Positions 1 to 13,318 of a stretch of DNA of 64,000 nt are shown here, piece after piece. Position numbers and translations under genes: made by a program. The notes beneath the pieces were generated by a model. The model was not told the DNA's origin and did no database searches. It saw only the letters and a program-made list of their open reading frames with translations. The stretch is from Terfezia claveryi. Lineage: Eukaryota > Ascomycota > Pezizomycetes > Pezizales > Pezizaceae. The stretch spans positions 1 to 64,000 of the forward strand of contig WHUX01000096.1 in the NCBI GenBank assembly GCA_015179025.1, written 5' to 3'. Numbering within the stretch: the stretch's first letter is position 1; every line of letters begins with the position of its first letter.

Positions 1-1260
1 ATGGTTACCCTGAAGCCAAAGATGTACATATCCTCAAGCTCGCTGCTCCAGCTGGCACAGTCCTCAGCGCTAGCCGGTTAGAGGAAATTATGCCTCCGTA
101 CTCACGTCACCGGCCGATAAGGCCGTCATGTGACTTCTTCCAGTTAAAATGCAGCCGGCCAATCATGTTAATTGAATTTTAAATACTTCTCAACTCTACA
201 GTATATGAAGGTCTCTGCGAAATCCCAAAGAAACACATTACAAAAAGGGCTACCTTTGTAATTAACTAGATCTTAGGTATTGGATAGATCTAGACAACTG
301 AGGTACAACTTGAATATTGCCACACTCAAAATTTTTACACCAATTCCCAGGAGGTTTGTTACAAAAAATAATATCTTTTGGTTAGAACTTCGCATAACTA
401 TATCGTTTCTAATCCCTGAGAAAACCTTAGCGGTAGGGGTACAGATATTGATACTAGGTGTGGTTGCCAGCCATTATCTGCTTGTTCTTAACTGGAAGCT
501 ACATTACTTACTACGCAGCCGAATTCAGGTCGCCAGGTAGTACATATAAACTAGTGGATGTTGCATATGAATCTCTAGTGCCGTAGATGTCTCCTTCCTC
601 CGAGAGTTTTTAGCTTCAACTTAGAAGACTATAACTTAAGTACCTAAACAGTAAGTAGTTTTGGATGTGAGGCCTGAGATATCAACTGGTAAACATATAT
701 AACAGATAATGATGTCTATGAGTGTAAACGAACACAGCCCGCTTATATTTCAATTCTTAGGCTGTCCTGTAGTATCATCGCACCTCACAAAAAATAAAAA
801 ATCAGTTTGAGCAGATCGTGCTAACCAAACATGGAAACAAACACCATACTTATCTAAGACTAGGTCAATTCTCTCAAACTAGTAAGTGCCAGGATAGACT
901 AATTAATTACCAGATACAGTAGTCAGTTATTACTGATTATTCAGTCTGCTTACCTGTTTTGACGTGGGGTGTTTATGTTGCATAAAAACGAATGCCAGAA
1001 AGAGCTGGGCTCTTTTTGGAGCCATATATATGTAGCACAACCTCGCAGTTGTCTCCAATTTAACGAGATATACTTAGAGCCATGGAATAACAAATAATTA
1101 TAATACGCTTAAAATAAAAAAAATACGTTAGCTTTGAATCTCTAAAAAATATCGCTGTAATTCTAATGCCTACATTCGTGTTCCTACAAGTATTTAGGAT
1201 TTTATTCAGAGAGAGCTGGGGATTTCTCACTTCAATTTAAGCCGTTCCTTTAATCAGTCA
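1..1260. other. Gene-free AT-rich stretch
   Basis: No open frame longer than about 86 codons and no recognisable domain, RNA or repeat structure. The base composition and scattered stops look like old eroded non-coding or repeat DNA. Confidence 0.5.
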
Positions 1261-1293
1261 AGGTAAGTAGTCTGGTTGGCACAAGAGGTAAGT
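1261..1293 (-). mobile_element. Micro-insertion (subfamily A), 17 bp, between 8-bp direct repeats
   Basis: The 8-mer AGGTAAGT at 1261-1268 is repeated at 1286-1293. Between them lies a 17-bp insert carrying the conserved block AGTCTGGTTGGCACA. Strand is given so that the constant end AGACTA is the 3' end. Confidence 0.75.
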
Positions 1294-2972
1294 GAGCATG
1301 TTGCTACCGCAATGGAACTAGAACACATGTACATAGTGCCAAACCCCTAGCCCAATCTCCAGCCGGCTTCCAATCTATTGGCCAGCCGAATTGAATTCCC
1401 TCTCCAGTCCCAAAAGGAGTTTGGATCACTGGATCCGAATTAAGGCTCCCGTATTACCTTGAAGGGAATCCCGTTCCATGATCCTCTCGCTATCTACGGC
1501 CCCGTCCCACTAACCAGTGGAAACCCGAGGCACCTAACGGTATCCAATTTTTCTACCGCCTCAAAGTCCGGTCATTGTTCAATATCTGAGGTTAGTCATA
1601 CTGGTCTACATTACTCTGATCATCTCGTCATGCAGTAGTATGGAACGATTCATCATCTACCAAATCTAATAATTAGATAATGTGGTCTGATTGCCAATCA
1701 GACCAGGTTGTAAATATAACGTTTTCACCGGTAAGGCTGACCCGAGCCGCATCGGACCAAGCTACTAGCATAAATACCGCGAACATTAGCGAACAAGAGT
1801 CCTTGTCGAAAGTGAAACCTCGTTCTAAATAATCCAAAATCCAAAGCGCAGGCCGCAATCCCGTCTATAAGTAGTAACGCGGCTACCTCAAACGAGCAGG
1901 ATCATATGTTTCGACTAGGACTCTTGTTCGCTAGTTGATAGGATACTGATACATTAAGTACTTCTTATCTAGATGTCTACAAAGGATAGGTAGCAGCCTC
2001 GAATATCCCTGTTAGTCAGGCTGATCGAGACTACCGATGCAGGCTAATATGACTTCGTTTATAATAAATGAGTCCTCGATACGAATAACAATTACCCGTT
2101 AGTAGATAAAATTAGGTAGCCATTTTGCTATTATCTTAAGTTCTGCGCTCTATTCTGAAGATTCATACTCAATTATGAAGGGGGTTTATGATCACGTGTA
2201 CCACAGCGGAGACTGCACATGAGCTGAACAGTTTGGGGCGGAGCACACACTTCAATCTCTTCTATGTCTCTGTTCTTACAAAATCTTCCAAATTTGAGGC
2301 TCTGGCCAGCCCAGGAGGCTCACTGCGCGGAAAGTCTGGCCAACTCCTGCCGTTGATCCCCAATGACAATCCCCGATTCCCCGCATCTTGTAGGCATCCT
2401 ATGGTGCTAGTATACGATGCCTTGAAAATTCTCAAGGCGCGGGCAGTATATGTCAGCGGATTCCAATGATTAGGTAGTATCTATATCCTAACACCATAAG
2501 CTAGCGCGTAGGCTCAATTGAGTTGAATTAGGGTTCGCATGTCTCGGACAAGTCCTATATGTGCGCTGCATGTGATCACGTAATTGAGGTGACGAAGCTT
2601 GGCGAAGCTTGGCGAAGCTTCGCGTTACTTCTAGCGCCTATGGCTAGTTCCTAGGTAACTATAACAACTCCAGCAGGACGCAGGGTCCTGGGGTTTCCAT
2701 TATTTATTACTTAGGCAACAGGAGTTACTATCATATAGGTCTGCCACAGGGATAATACGATAGCCAACCAGATTACCGGTATTGCCAATATCAGATGGGA
2801 TATGCCTGTGCTTGAATAAGCAAGTAATAAGCAGACAGCTGCTTTCTGGTGACTCATTCTGAGGGTGCAAGATGTTGACGTAATATGTGACGACGATTCA
2901 TAGCTATAAAGGTAGCTACCTAATGATTGATTGCGTGATGCCGACTTCTAATGCTAGTATAAAATTGCAACA
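1294..2972. other. Gene-poor stretch with short palindromes
   Basis: No supported gene. A 93-codon open frame at 2188-2469 has no recognisable similarity. There is a 23-bp near-perfect palindrome at 1683-1705 (arms TGGTCTGATTG / CAATCAGACCA) and a short tandem run of the unit GAAGCTTGGC at about 2596-2625. Confidence 0.4.
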
Positions 2973-3021
2973 GGGTAAAACCTAGTCCGGTTGGCACAAC
3001 ACCCCTCGTAGAGGGGTAAAA
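2973..3021 (-). mobile_element. Micro-insertion (subfamily A), 33 bp, between 8-bp direct repeats
   Basis: GGGTAAAA at 2973-2980 is repeated at 3014-3021. The 33-bp insert contains TAGTCCGGTTGGCACAAC followed by CCCCTCGTAGAG. It is one of the two longest copies and shares the CTCGTAGAG end with the copy at 54745. Placing the duplication at GTAAAACC/GTAAAATC (7/8) would make the insert start exactly at TAGTC. Confidence 0.75.
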
Positions 3022-3434
3022 TCATAGCTGTATAGCCTAGGTATGAACCTAGATTCATAAGTGGAGCAACGTTTGGGTCCACCAAAATGCGGATTAGCAT
3101 TAGTTTAAACGAACATTAACCAAATGCCCTAAACACAAGATGCAATAACCAATTCGCCCCAGACAATTCCGAACGCTCCCATTCCTCCGAAAAAATAACA
3201 ATAGCCGCCCATTAGTAAAAGAGATTGCTCCTCCAACACCAATTAAAAACATCGCCCTATATAAAGTGTAGGAAAATCGTGACCTGGGAGTGCACAAGAA
3301 AATCATGCCTTCCCATTCTGAGTGAAACATTTTGCTCTGATATTGTCTGTACCCATTGATAGATATGCACCCTCGCAATCAAATATATCTTGCCAGAATT
3401 CTAGCAAAATCTCCTTTTGTCCTTCTTGATCCAG
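3022..3434. other. Short intergenic stretch downstream of the C2H2 gene
   Basis: No RNA gene or repeat recognised. Open frames here on both strands have no family resemblance and overlap the 3' side of the zinc-finger gene. Confidence 0.4.
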
Positions 3435-4631
3435 TTATCCTCTTGCAATTGATGTCCACTGATAGAACTCTGCATGCTCTGGATCATTTCGACGGTAGTA
3501 CTCGACGCATTTGTCGTACCAAAGGGTATGAGGGTTTCTTTCCTGTACTGCGTCCCAAACCTCACGATGCCTTCTTTCTACATGCTTGGGTAAATTGTCA
3601 AGTCTGGATATTGTCGGACACCGAGGGCATGGACATCTGCGGACCAAGTTGCGGACCGGTTTCTTTCCGGTATCCATATTTGTGTGCCTGGTGTTTTGAA
3701 CATGGTGTTTCGTATACTCATGCCTGCGAAGGTCACCATTACGGGTAAAAACCTTACTGCAATCTTCACAGACAAAGGATTTTGCGGGGGGGTTTCTGTA
3801 TTTGGATTCTGCGGTTATGGCCTATTTCAGAAAGAGCACAGGCGGTACTATCTTCTTACCGAGATTTTCTATCATAGTTTCGATATAGCTGCTTCGCGGC
3901 GTGCGACCAGGTGCTTATTGTCGGTTTCACCGGCGGCGGAGACACTGGGGACGGTGGTGCTGCATACTGAGAACTAGACATACAAATGATCGTCAATAAA
4001 ATGTCAGAAGGATGTAGAAAGATTTTATTAATACCTAATTGTGGAACTCGATCTACAATCATCAAGATGGTGAAGGTTCGAACTCCTGGAACACACCCCC
4101 CATTATCAATCTGATATCCTACCCCTACTGGAGGTGCCACAAGTTCATTTAAAATACTTACCCAACATTATACGTTGAAGCTTCCAGTCCGCCTTCTGCA
4201 AGCCTCGCATCGTAAGCCTGTCGAAAAAAGGTGCATCGATCAGGATGTACGCTGATAGGGGGGGTAATCGGATGTAAATTTGGGGCTACATTCAATCCCC
4301 AGCCGGCCCAGGTCGATGGCGGGTTAAATGGTGCCGTGCCAAAACTAAAGTTATTGGAGGATTGAATACCCTTGAAAGCTGTGAGCTCAATACTAGAACA
4401 ATCGGTGCCAACAGAGCTATACGCTGTTATTGATGAATTTCGCATTATGTTCTGTACGCCGTTTAAGAGATCTAGATTTGAGAGACAGTTGCTACCCGAG
4501 TTATATTTTTCGTCAACCGGTGATATAGGAAAAGCATCCAAGGAGCTATCGAGTATCAAGATGTTCCGGTGGGTATGTGAGCCTGAAGGAATTCCCAGCG
4601 GGGATAAATGGGGACTCATATACGTCGACAT
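3435..4631 (-). CDS. C2H2 zinc-finger protein, three exons, 314 residues
   Basis: Exons read 4631-4162, 3973-3860 and 3795-3435 on the minus strand. Introns are 3974-4161 (donor GTAAGTAT, acceptor GTCTAG) and 3796-3859 (donor GTAAGA, acceptor ATACAG). Exon lengths 470+114+361 give exactly 315 codons including TAA, which supports the model. The N-terminal ~157 residues are Ser/Pro/Asn-rich and low complexity. The C-terminal part has one classical C2H2 finger (FVCEDCSKVFTRNGDLRRHEYTKH) and a second CPCPRCP...HVERRH finger. Such proteins normally bind DNA in the nucleus as transcription factors, but the target is unknown. The start ATG at 4631 is the first in frame, and an ATG five codons on is possible. 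It is the only apparently intact gene in the first 16 kb. Its C7 run at 3786-3792 is in frame, unlike C runs in other genes here. Confidence 0.8.
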
Positions 4632-6929
4632 TTAATTGAAAACTCGCAAGGCTAAGTTGGAGGGGGGAGCAAGGCTGTGAACTTGAGCCTCGAGTTCACA
4701 GACGCTGCCTAGAGCGGAGTGGTCCGGTACTGGAAATGTGATCAGACCAGGTAGAAGTTCAGGTACGATAGTGAGGGCTCAGATTTAGTCGTCGGTGGCC
4801 GAGTCTTGTTTCAGTATCGGCTCGTAGGTAGGAATCAAGACTCTTCTGACTGGTCTTCACGTCGTGGGTGGAGGAGCCAGGATCAGTATCAGTTAATGTG
4901 GTTTCCCGTCCGGCAGACGCACTCTACGCTACCCTATATACCCCATGATATCGAACAACCATCACCAAGCAGAAGGTCAAAACACGAGATTATCTAGTGA
5001 GATTCATTACGTTTATTCCCCACATAATTGCAATTATTGCCAATTAACAATACCTAGCTTTGAAGGTCCCATTTCTACACTGCATGGGATGCTGGGCGAT
5101 TCACTTTGAGATGCTCCTGATGGGTTAAATTTCAACATCCATGAAATCCAATCTGTATATAATCATGATAACAATACCCATAGTTATACCAATCTCCACA
5201 GCAATATCTACTGCTTCTTTGTAAATTGTGTGAGGGCAGCATGCAACCAAACAAACTCCTGACAAGTGAATGGGCCGGAAATCATGCTGAGAGAGCTCGG
5301 GCGAGGATCGGATTTCCAGGGACCTGATCAATGGTGTGACTCGATCTGGAAAGAACGTGAGATATCTCAAGCTCTCCGGTCCAGTTACTGAGCTTTCATT
5401 TTGCGGCCAACGAACTTATGACTGCTCTTTCGCACGTGATGGTGTGGGAAATGTTAGTGAGTTGGCTTCTGATCATGAGTCTGGACTCTGTAGGGTGCTG
5501 CAAATCTCATCGTCTCTTAATGCTCCTATCCACCTCGCTGCGGCGTCAAACAGTGCTAGTTGATGCCTCGCTATCCCTTAGGCTGTGTATATCTGTTTTC
5601 GAATTTTCGGTTCTACTGCTGGCTCTTATTGGTAGGTTTGCACAACGGCCATAGAGGCCGAGAAGATTATGAACTCGCTTATCCGGGCCACGCAGCTCCA
5701 GCTCCTTAGCCCCGTCATCTTTTTGACTCCCATTCTAAAAACTGCTCACCGATGATCTACTTTTGTTGACACAGTTCAAAACTCTCTACAGGCTTTAACA
5801 AGGTAAGAGATGCCACCTCCAATAACCCTCCCTGTCGGCCCGCCGATTGACTATGATACAGGCCATAGCAAGATATGACGAAGGCCCACTATTTTCCGAT
5901 CTTAGCCTCTTGTTCCCACATTAGTTTGGTTATCTTACAGCCAGCTACTGCTCCCCGATCTGGGGAATTAATGCTTGCCCCCATGTTTGGCTAATATTCT
6001 CCGGATCTCTATGCACGTGATTATCGTGGTGATACAACCAGATACATATTCGGCCACCCATTCCCCGAGAAATCAGGGCATAATACCATGAGGCATGTGT
6101 TGGCGATTGTTCATTGATTGAATATAACTAGTTCACTTAGATACTGTCTCGCTGCGAATGCGATTTTTGCTTGCGTAACGTTGGCATGTGCAAATGTGTG
6201 ACAAACCTTATAAGCAAGCCATCCCGGGCAACCCACGTTACTCAATGGGGAGACACTGGCCCGCTCAGCCCGTGCGCATCCATGCTCACCTTCTAGTTAC
6301 TGGTACGACCATCCTAGGGTCCAGCTGATGGTACATTACATATATGTGTGTACCGGCGCAGCAGGTCGCAGCTTTGACTTGCGGGCTCAAAGCTAGATCT
6401 TCCATCATCGGGCACTGTTGTACCTGGCATATTGAAAGTAGAGAGCCTACTGGTTCCTTATAGCTATAGTTCGTATACCTGCAGCAGGATGCATAGCAAC
6501 TGTAGAATATCGTAGTATGTGTATACATACGTATATCAAGAATTACGGTTCGCCGGTTACAGCTTCCAGGCCTAATGGCTGGTGATACTTGTATATAAAG
6601 CTAGTCTGTAAGCTAGCACCCCGCTACATCAAGCTGGACATAGTATCAATGAGCACACTAGGTAGTCCAACTGACGAGGGTACATACGTACCTACCCGCC
6701 ACTTTACACCCTGTTGTTCTTGCTCTGCCTTATCAAGTCGCAGTTATGGTTTCCGGCATGAATTAGAATTGAGCGGAAGCCGGGCCGTTTAAAGAGGTGC
6801 TGCAGCTGTGCCACAAATGAGCGTAAGTATTTACAAAGTAGAGTTCATAGACATAATATAAATCGGACTTGTATTTGACCACCCCTGTCGAACCTGATGA
6901 CAGCTCCGTCACCTACCAGTTTGTAGAGA
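4632..6929. other. Gene-poor stretch
   Basis: Only short open frames (up to 81 codons) without recognisable domains. A 9-bp-arm inverted repeat (CTGTGAACT / AGTTCACAG) lies at about 4674-4701. No RNA gene seen. Confidence 0.4.
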
Positions 6930-7081
6930 TACCGTAGAAATTGGCAATTAATGCCCCCCTTCTCACATAACGCCCCCCTATATTTAGAGGCTATATGCCC
7001 TAACTATTCTACATATATCTCAACTCTAAATATAGGGGTCGTTATGTGAGAAGGGGGGGTTAATTGCCAATTTCTACGGTA
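6930..7081. mobile_element. MITE with ~57-bp terminal inverted repeats, TA-flanked, 152 bp
   Basis: The left arm begins TACCGTAGAAATTGGCAATT at 6930 and the right arm ends with its reverse complement at 7081. The arms match over about 57 bp with a few differences (for example a C-run length change), leaving a ~35-bp loop. TA at both ends suggests TA target duplication as in Tc1/mariner-type MITEs. No coding capacity. Confidence 0.8.
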
Positions 7082-8402
7082 GATGTGCATCTCACACCAC
7101 GTGTATATTTAGCGGACACTAGCCCAGTGGTGGATCATGTTAGTGGGGGAAAGGGGTTCCGGCGGCTCGTCATACACTCCGAAGGAAGGGGTGCGATTTT
7201 TTTTAAAAAAAATTAAATAAATTAGAGGTTCTAACGGGTACGAGACTAGCTCTAGTCGGCGACCTACAAATGACATATATTTCGTAGTTTTCTAAACTAG
7301 CTGTTTTGACTGCGCCTCTGGTACTTCGTCATGCGCTCGCCACGTCGCAGCAGACGTAAGATTATAGTTAATCCATCATTGGATATAACAATTAGGCATT
7401 CTAGCCTAGAACTTATTAGGAGCAGAACCCTTTTACTACCTACAAATACTCATGATTCATGATATGCGACAAATTGCTTCTAGAACTTCAATATCCATCG
7501 CCTATTACCGCTGCACATGTAGGATGAAATGCATCTGCATGTACAGTATGTACTGTATTAATCTACCCCAGAATCTCTAGAGCCTCCCAAAAAAAAAAAA
7601 AAAAAAAAATCCTACATAGATGAAGACGAAATCTATAAATTTTAATTACTGTGTCGATCAACTAGCTACCGACCCTAATATTATCGATGTTGTAACTGCC
7701 CCTGAGAGAGGATAGTGAGCCAACCATGATCCAAACGCATTCCACGTCACAATTAAGCCTCAGCTGAAGAGCTGACCTATACATACTGTACAACTTAAGC
7801 GTCAATGGGACAGCATCTCATCTCCCATGGGTACAAAAACCGGTGAACGCAAGCTCGTATATAGCCTTGAACGTAACAACACATCGATGACAACCAGACT
7901 AGTTCAATGATTCATAGTATCGCCAGCGAACGGTAAAAACAAAAACTCAAAACTCAACAACAGAAACAATAACAGCGAATATTATCAACTATTTTCAGTT
8001 TACCACCTTGAATCATCCTAGCTCTCCATAAACACGTTTGAATCCGCTTCTTGGTTGTCTGAACATAAATTTTGGCACTGAAATCAACCGCGCCGGTTCT
8101 CTCCTCCTCCTAGCGGCAATTCTTCTCTGAATGGGGTATCATTTCTTTCGCACTACTAATTAGTTACAAAAGGTTCTTCCAATAGAGTTGGGATGCAATG
8201 AACGTTAACCGCACAAGGAGAGAAAGCGAGAGCAACATCCCCCGAGCGCACCCATGTCGATTGGGCCTGAATTGAAATGTGGAAATGAGGTTCTCCAGTA
8301 CAACAGCTGTAGTTGGGAAAGCCTATTGTAACGTTTGATGTGCACTAGATATGTCTCTGATGAAATTTCCGTGCATAAACGAAACCGGGAGATCCAGATC
8401 GT
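7082..8402. other. Gene-free stretch with an A21 tract
   Basis: No gene recognised. An uninterrupted A21 run at 7589-7609 may mark the 3' end of an old retroposed sequence, but I found no convincing flanking duplication. Confidence 0.4.
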
Positions 8403-8447
8403 CACGCAGGCAAAGGAGGGTGTTGTGCCAACCAGACTACACGCAGG
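8403..8447 (+). mobile_element. Micro-insertion (subfamily A), 29 bp, between 8-9-bp direct repeats
   Basis: CACGCAGG at 8403-8410 is repeated at 8440-8447 (the match extends to 9 bases). The insert 8411-8439 ends GTGCCAACCAGACTA. Its other end (CAAAGGAGGGTG) differs from the other copies. Confidence 0.8.
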
Positions 8448-9056
8448 CGTCTTGGAGCTGAGAAAATCAGATCTCGAACTAACTTAGTTAGCCTGGCTGC
8501 AAGATAGAGCTATGTGGGTTCATCTGACAGCTAATGAAATTGCAATTGACGATAATATATAAGATAAACAGCATTATACCTGCGAATCCCCCGTTCTTGT
8601 CATATCTAGGAGCCCGTTACAATATGGTTGAAATTGGGGCGGGGCTCATACTATCCTACTTTAACGGCTACTCTGTTTTCTTCCGGGGGTGGGTGAATAC
8701 TTGTGCCCAGTCGGAATCTCGAGAGGTTGTACTCTACATTTACATGACCCTGCAACTTAAGTTAACAATCAGCAACTAGGTATATGACAATTAAGCATTT
8801 TAGACCAACTTCTGTGCCTTTCTGTCCCAATACACTCGTGACGATATATCGGGAGGTTGCAGCTGTAGTTAAAAAGATGCCTGGGTTTGCAGAAAACCTG
8901 GCGCCAGGGTCGGAAATACATCCACTCCAACTAATTTCAAGCTAGGACTCCCGCTTCTTAATATTCCTAAGCAAACACAGCCCTACTCAGGACTAATTTT
9001 CAGGATAAGGTTTTGAAATTCTGAGGGGGGTGTATTACATGTGAGATTACACCAGA

Positions 9057-9085
9057 TACTGAAGTTAGTCTGGTTGGTACTGAAG
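9057..9085 (-). mobile_element. Micro-insertion (subfamily A), 13 bp, between 8-bp direct repeats
   Basis: TACTGAAG at 9057-9064 is repeated at 9078-9085. The insert is only TTAGTCTGGTTGG, one of the shortest copies. Confidence 0.75.
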
Positions 9086-9801
9086 CAGGTATCACGTAAG
9101 TGGGATCTGGGTTGGCATGCTTCTCCCATAGAAACCATTCCGAATTCCGTCAACAATGCCCCCCCGATCATGCTGTAAAACATGTCTGATGTTGCTGTAT
9201 CAAGGGTTGATTATGCCTTTCCATGACGCAAGCCCCAAACAAATATTCACCCAATATATAAATGTAAAAAAAAAAAAACACACTCTCTGACATTGCTTAT
9301 TTGTTGTTTGAAAGTGAGTTTCTCATATGGTTTTCTGAACGTATATATATACATAAAGTCAATAGCTGTAAAAACTCACGACCTGCAGAGTATTTTTCAT
9401 GAGATAAAAATTTGGAGGATATGGCATACTGATTTCTACTGGTCCTGTAAAACAATTCCACTCCTTACTAGTGCTTATGAAAGCTTGAATCCGAGTGTGG
9501 TTTCATATTACTTCAGTATATCTTGAATTTTCCATAATAAAGTACTGTTGGTGCGCAATTGTCTGGGGATTTCGAATATTGATCTGCGTATGACCATAAT
9601 CTCGTACTCCCGGCGGGGAGGGGGAGGTTGTGATCAGATAGGTCACTCGGCTTGCCTCGGGTGAAGATAAGAAATGGATAGGCAACGGTGAAATCCCTAT
9701 CGACCCTCAACAAGGCAGTCTCCGAGAAACAATAATGCTCCATTAGCAAACACGCTGAATTATAATCCTGTATAAACTGATTGTGGAAGCTCGGAAGTGG
9801 C

Positions 9802-9848
9802 CTTCCAATTAGTCTGGTTGGCACGACCCCTCCTACCTACCTCCCAAT
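9802..9848 (-). mobile_element. Micro-insertion (subfamily A), 31 bp, between 8-bp direct repeats (7/8)
   Basis: CTTCCAAT at 9802-9809 and CTCCCAAT at 9841-9848 flank an insert starting TAGTCTGGTTGGCACGACC and ending CTACCTAC. The single mismatch is a transition. Confidence 0.65.
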
Positions 9849-11893
9849 ATTATTTTGGTGGTGTGGCATGGCCATGGCTGCAAGATCATCGTAGTCTGCA
9901 CCGCACCTGACCCCCAAGCACACTAGTACTTACGACCGTGTGGGTTTCTCCCAGAAAAGGTAAATTTCAGGCTTAAAAGCACAAAGCTAGATATTAGTAT
10001 CATTAACTGTGACCACGCCACGTAGAACCCGAGCTGTAATGTGTTTCTAACAGCACGGATGCAGAACACACGATGATGCGGGCACCAGAGTCAACCTATT
10101 GAATAGAACCCCTAGGTTTGATCTTGCACCGATCATTATGACAACTCACAGGCAGGAATGAAGAACTGCAGATGATAATTCTTTGGGAAACATAAAGATA
10201 GCACACGGAAATGCAGCCACGTGAAACGCTCATGAAATAGACTTCGCAGCATCACCCACGGGTCACCTGTACGTACAGGTCGGGGCTTATGGATAAGCAG
10301 CCTTGTTTAAAGGCATTTGTCAGTTCAAGTGGTGGTGACAAGTGTAAATTCTAGTAACGATTATCAGGTAGTCATGGATCGTGTACTGGCCATTGTGGCC
10401 TGCTGCAACACTGGATCATATCAATCATCAGCCTTGTAGGGGAAAACTACAGATTTGATGATTTGTTTCACTGATGTACCAATACAGGCCTTACACTTAA
10501 ACATCAACTACTCCTCTCGGGAGGTATTCTATATAGTCAAGTCTGGTTGGTAGAATATGAACTATATGCCGACTGTGTTACATCCATTAACCCTGTGCTA
10601 TGGACTGTGCTATTTCAATAAATTCATGTCCTGTCTGAAGCTCGTTAGTGAATACTTGGCCATTGACTTTCCATGATACTCTTTTGGTGGGGTGGGTCGA
10701 GGTTGGAGCCGTCTGGAATATACTGATCAACCCGCTTGCTGCCGCAATCGTCGATATTGGGACTAAATACGGCAATACGTACATGCAGATAGCCGTCCGA
10801 TTTCGAAACACTATTCGTCGCCCAAAATATACACTTCGTTGATTGTAGAAGCCGAAGAGGTCATTGCCCGAGGCTAGCGGCTGCGTCGGCTCATGGGTTA
10901 CACACAGGGTTGCTCGTGTCTCTATGGCTAGCCCTGCCTTTTAAATATAGTAAAAAATGTTCTCCGAGCAAGAGTGTACATTTATATCGCTTGGGACGCA
11001 GTTGTATCTTATACCTGTAGGATTGGGTTTAGCGGTACATCCAACTGTGAACTAGAGACCATGTTGTGTGATTTCACGGACCTGAAAACCGCTAAAGGCA
11101 GGGGGTGTATTCTTATATTTTCACGCTGGAGAGGCATTAAGGGATTCCAAGCTTACCTTGTTGTTATATCGAAGTACTCAATGGGAGAATTAAATACTGT
11201 AATATACTCCACCTATCACTGTATTCATTGTTTCTCAATGGTTTCAAAATCTTGATTGGCAAAAGTACGCCATGCTACTACATTAGCTAGAGCTATCAGA
11301 TTGGCGGTGGTATCTAGACCAGTCGTAGCCCTATCTTATTAACATTACTAGATTCTGAAGGAAGTCGCAACGTCCTTCTCCACGTCTTACCCGCCAGTTG
11401 AGAGTTTATACCTGAACTCAAAATACGTTAGTATTAGTATTGTATACTTGCTTTGATATGTAGCTTAAGAACAACGTGAAGGTATTCCAACATCACGGCA
11501 GGGATAGCCTCTGTGAGTGGGATAAAGCACCTAGCCATGGTATCCTACTAAGTAGGCCTCTGATGCTGACTCGGCAATACTGTTTTTGAGGACATGTGAC
11601 TGTCTGTGCAAGCGAGACCGAGTCTCAAAAAGCACACCCAGAGCCGAGAACCCAGACCTTCGTGCATTAGCTGTTATCATTTCTAGGCAAATTTTGGAAG
11701 AAAGTGTAAACCGGCGAGAACTAGATATCCCCCTTTAAACCTGATGCGTCAAACAGCTTAATTTATCCCTCAAAGACTGAAGTGAACACTTGTCCTATCT
11801 CCGGCTTAAGCAGAAACTGTTGGTTTGGAGTCAGAGGAACATGAACCCAGGCATTACTTCAAAGCAAATAATAATACTCGATGAGTGAATTGG
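9849..11893. other. Gene-poor stretch
   Basis: No supported gene. It contains a perfect 16-bp palindrome ACCTGTACGTACAGGT (10265-10280) and a further AGTCTGGTTGG copy at 10540 with only a weak flanking repeat (CTATAT). Open frames at 10587-10842 on both strands are unrecognised. Confidence 0.35.
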
Positions 11894-13318
11894 TCAGTGG
11901 ATGTGATATATGACCCCCAGAGAAGCCATAGAGCCATCTAAACCTTCATTCCAGAATATTCCCGGTTCTGATACGATGGTAATGTCGCCTGTGAGCCATC
12001 CAGGAGTGATAGCGTGGTCCCTGACGTTGAGGCCATCCTCATTTTCTGCAACTGCAGTCATAGTTGAATTCAAGATGAATATATCTCCCTCCCGGAGAAT
12101 ACTAGCCTTGCGGCGGTTAGCTACGTTTGCCAAATATAGGTAAAACAAGCAGAGAAAAAAATGAAACCATGTTCCCAAACCTTGTTCTGCCTCTTTGCAC
12201 CTCGTCGAATATGTTTGTGGTTTTGAGTGTATAAACACATCGGCTACACTCAGTACAAAGTACAGTGCCAAATATCCCTATGCTTTCATTTGCTGCCTTA
12301 TCGAAATATATACGACACTACCCTGTGTCCCTTGCCTTGTGGGGTTAACATTCTATTGGAGCGAAAAGCTCGCAAAGATTGCATGAGCACCATCATGCTC
12401 ATTATTAGATCCAATAACACAGACCCTGGTACTATAACCGGCTCGGCAACCCCGATTTCAGCCAGCGACAACGATGATAATTCCCTCTCAGAAGAGATTC
12501 TCTTTTGGTAACTGAAATTAAGGCCAATCAGAAACATGCGGAGTGCAATTCTTATACATGCAACTGTATAGAAGCATCGAATATTGAATGACTCAGTTAC
12601 GGGCAGCTCCGTGAGATGAGCCTCAACACAACTTTATCTTCCGAAGAAATACATAGTACGTACCTACAAATCGAAGACACTTCCTTCTGGAATCCACGCG
12701 GCGCTTCATCTGTCTGGGCCCCAGTGCAAAATGATATGACTTTGTTGCTGCCATACATTGGTGGGTTCTCCGGAATGCAGCATGAACCTATCCATATGCG
12801 GATATGTTGATACAATTCTTTTTTTTTTGAAAATCAAGAAAGTGGAGCGTTCTGGATACCAGCAGCTCTATTACCCTTGCCCGCATTTCCCACTTCTATC
12901 GATCCTGGCTTCAATGACAAAAGCAACGTTCGTAAGGGCTGGGAATGTGGCTCATGGTCAGTTTGCACGTCGTAAAACACGTGGGGATCTGGCTCCCGCA
13001 CAATCCCATTTCTCAACCTAAATTCATGTTGTTTGCTCCTGTCGTTACTGAAGATATCCTCTTCCAGGCTTTTGTTAGATTGGGACTATCTACTGCGATC
13101 AGCAGAGGGTGAAATCGAAAGAAGTAGGTTTTGCGAAGGCCGTGGCTCCAGAGTGCAGTTGGCCAGTCTTCCGTTAGTGAAGAGGGAGAGTCACCTATGT
13201 CGATATAGGGAGACGTCGAAGTCATGTGGCACGAGGCAGCCAACCAGCGGAGGGGGGATGAAGCGACGGGTATCAACTGCATCGCAAGAAAAGCCTTAAC
13301 CTTCGAGACAATATCCAA
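11894..13318 (-). pseudogene. Cluster of coding-like minus-strand blocks, unidentified, probably eroded gene
   Basis: Four minus-strand open blocks (13318-13013, 13016-12834, 12815-12597, 12271-11894) have balanced amino-acid composition. They follow one another with frame changes and occasional splice-like borders, for example GTACGTAC after the block ending SSICR near 12660. No domain is recognised. A multi-exon gene that has lost its frame is the simplest reading; chance open frames are the alternative. Function unknown. Confidence 0.25.

Noticed and set aside
3786..3792. C7 run in the first C2H2 gene as another frameshift
   Set aside because: The run is in frame with both fingers, so not every C run in the window is miscounted.
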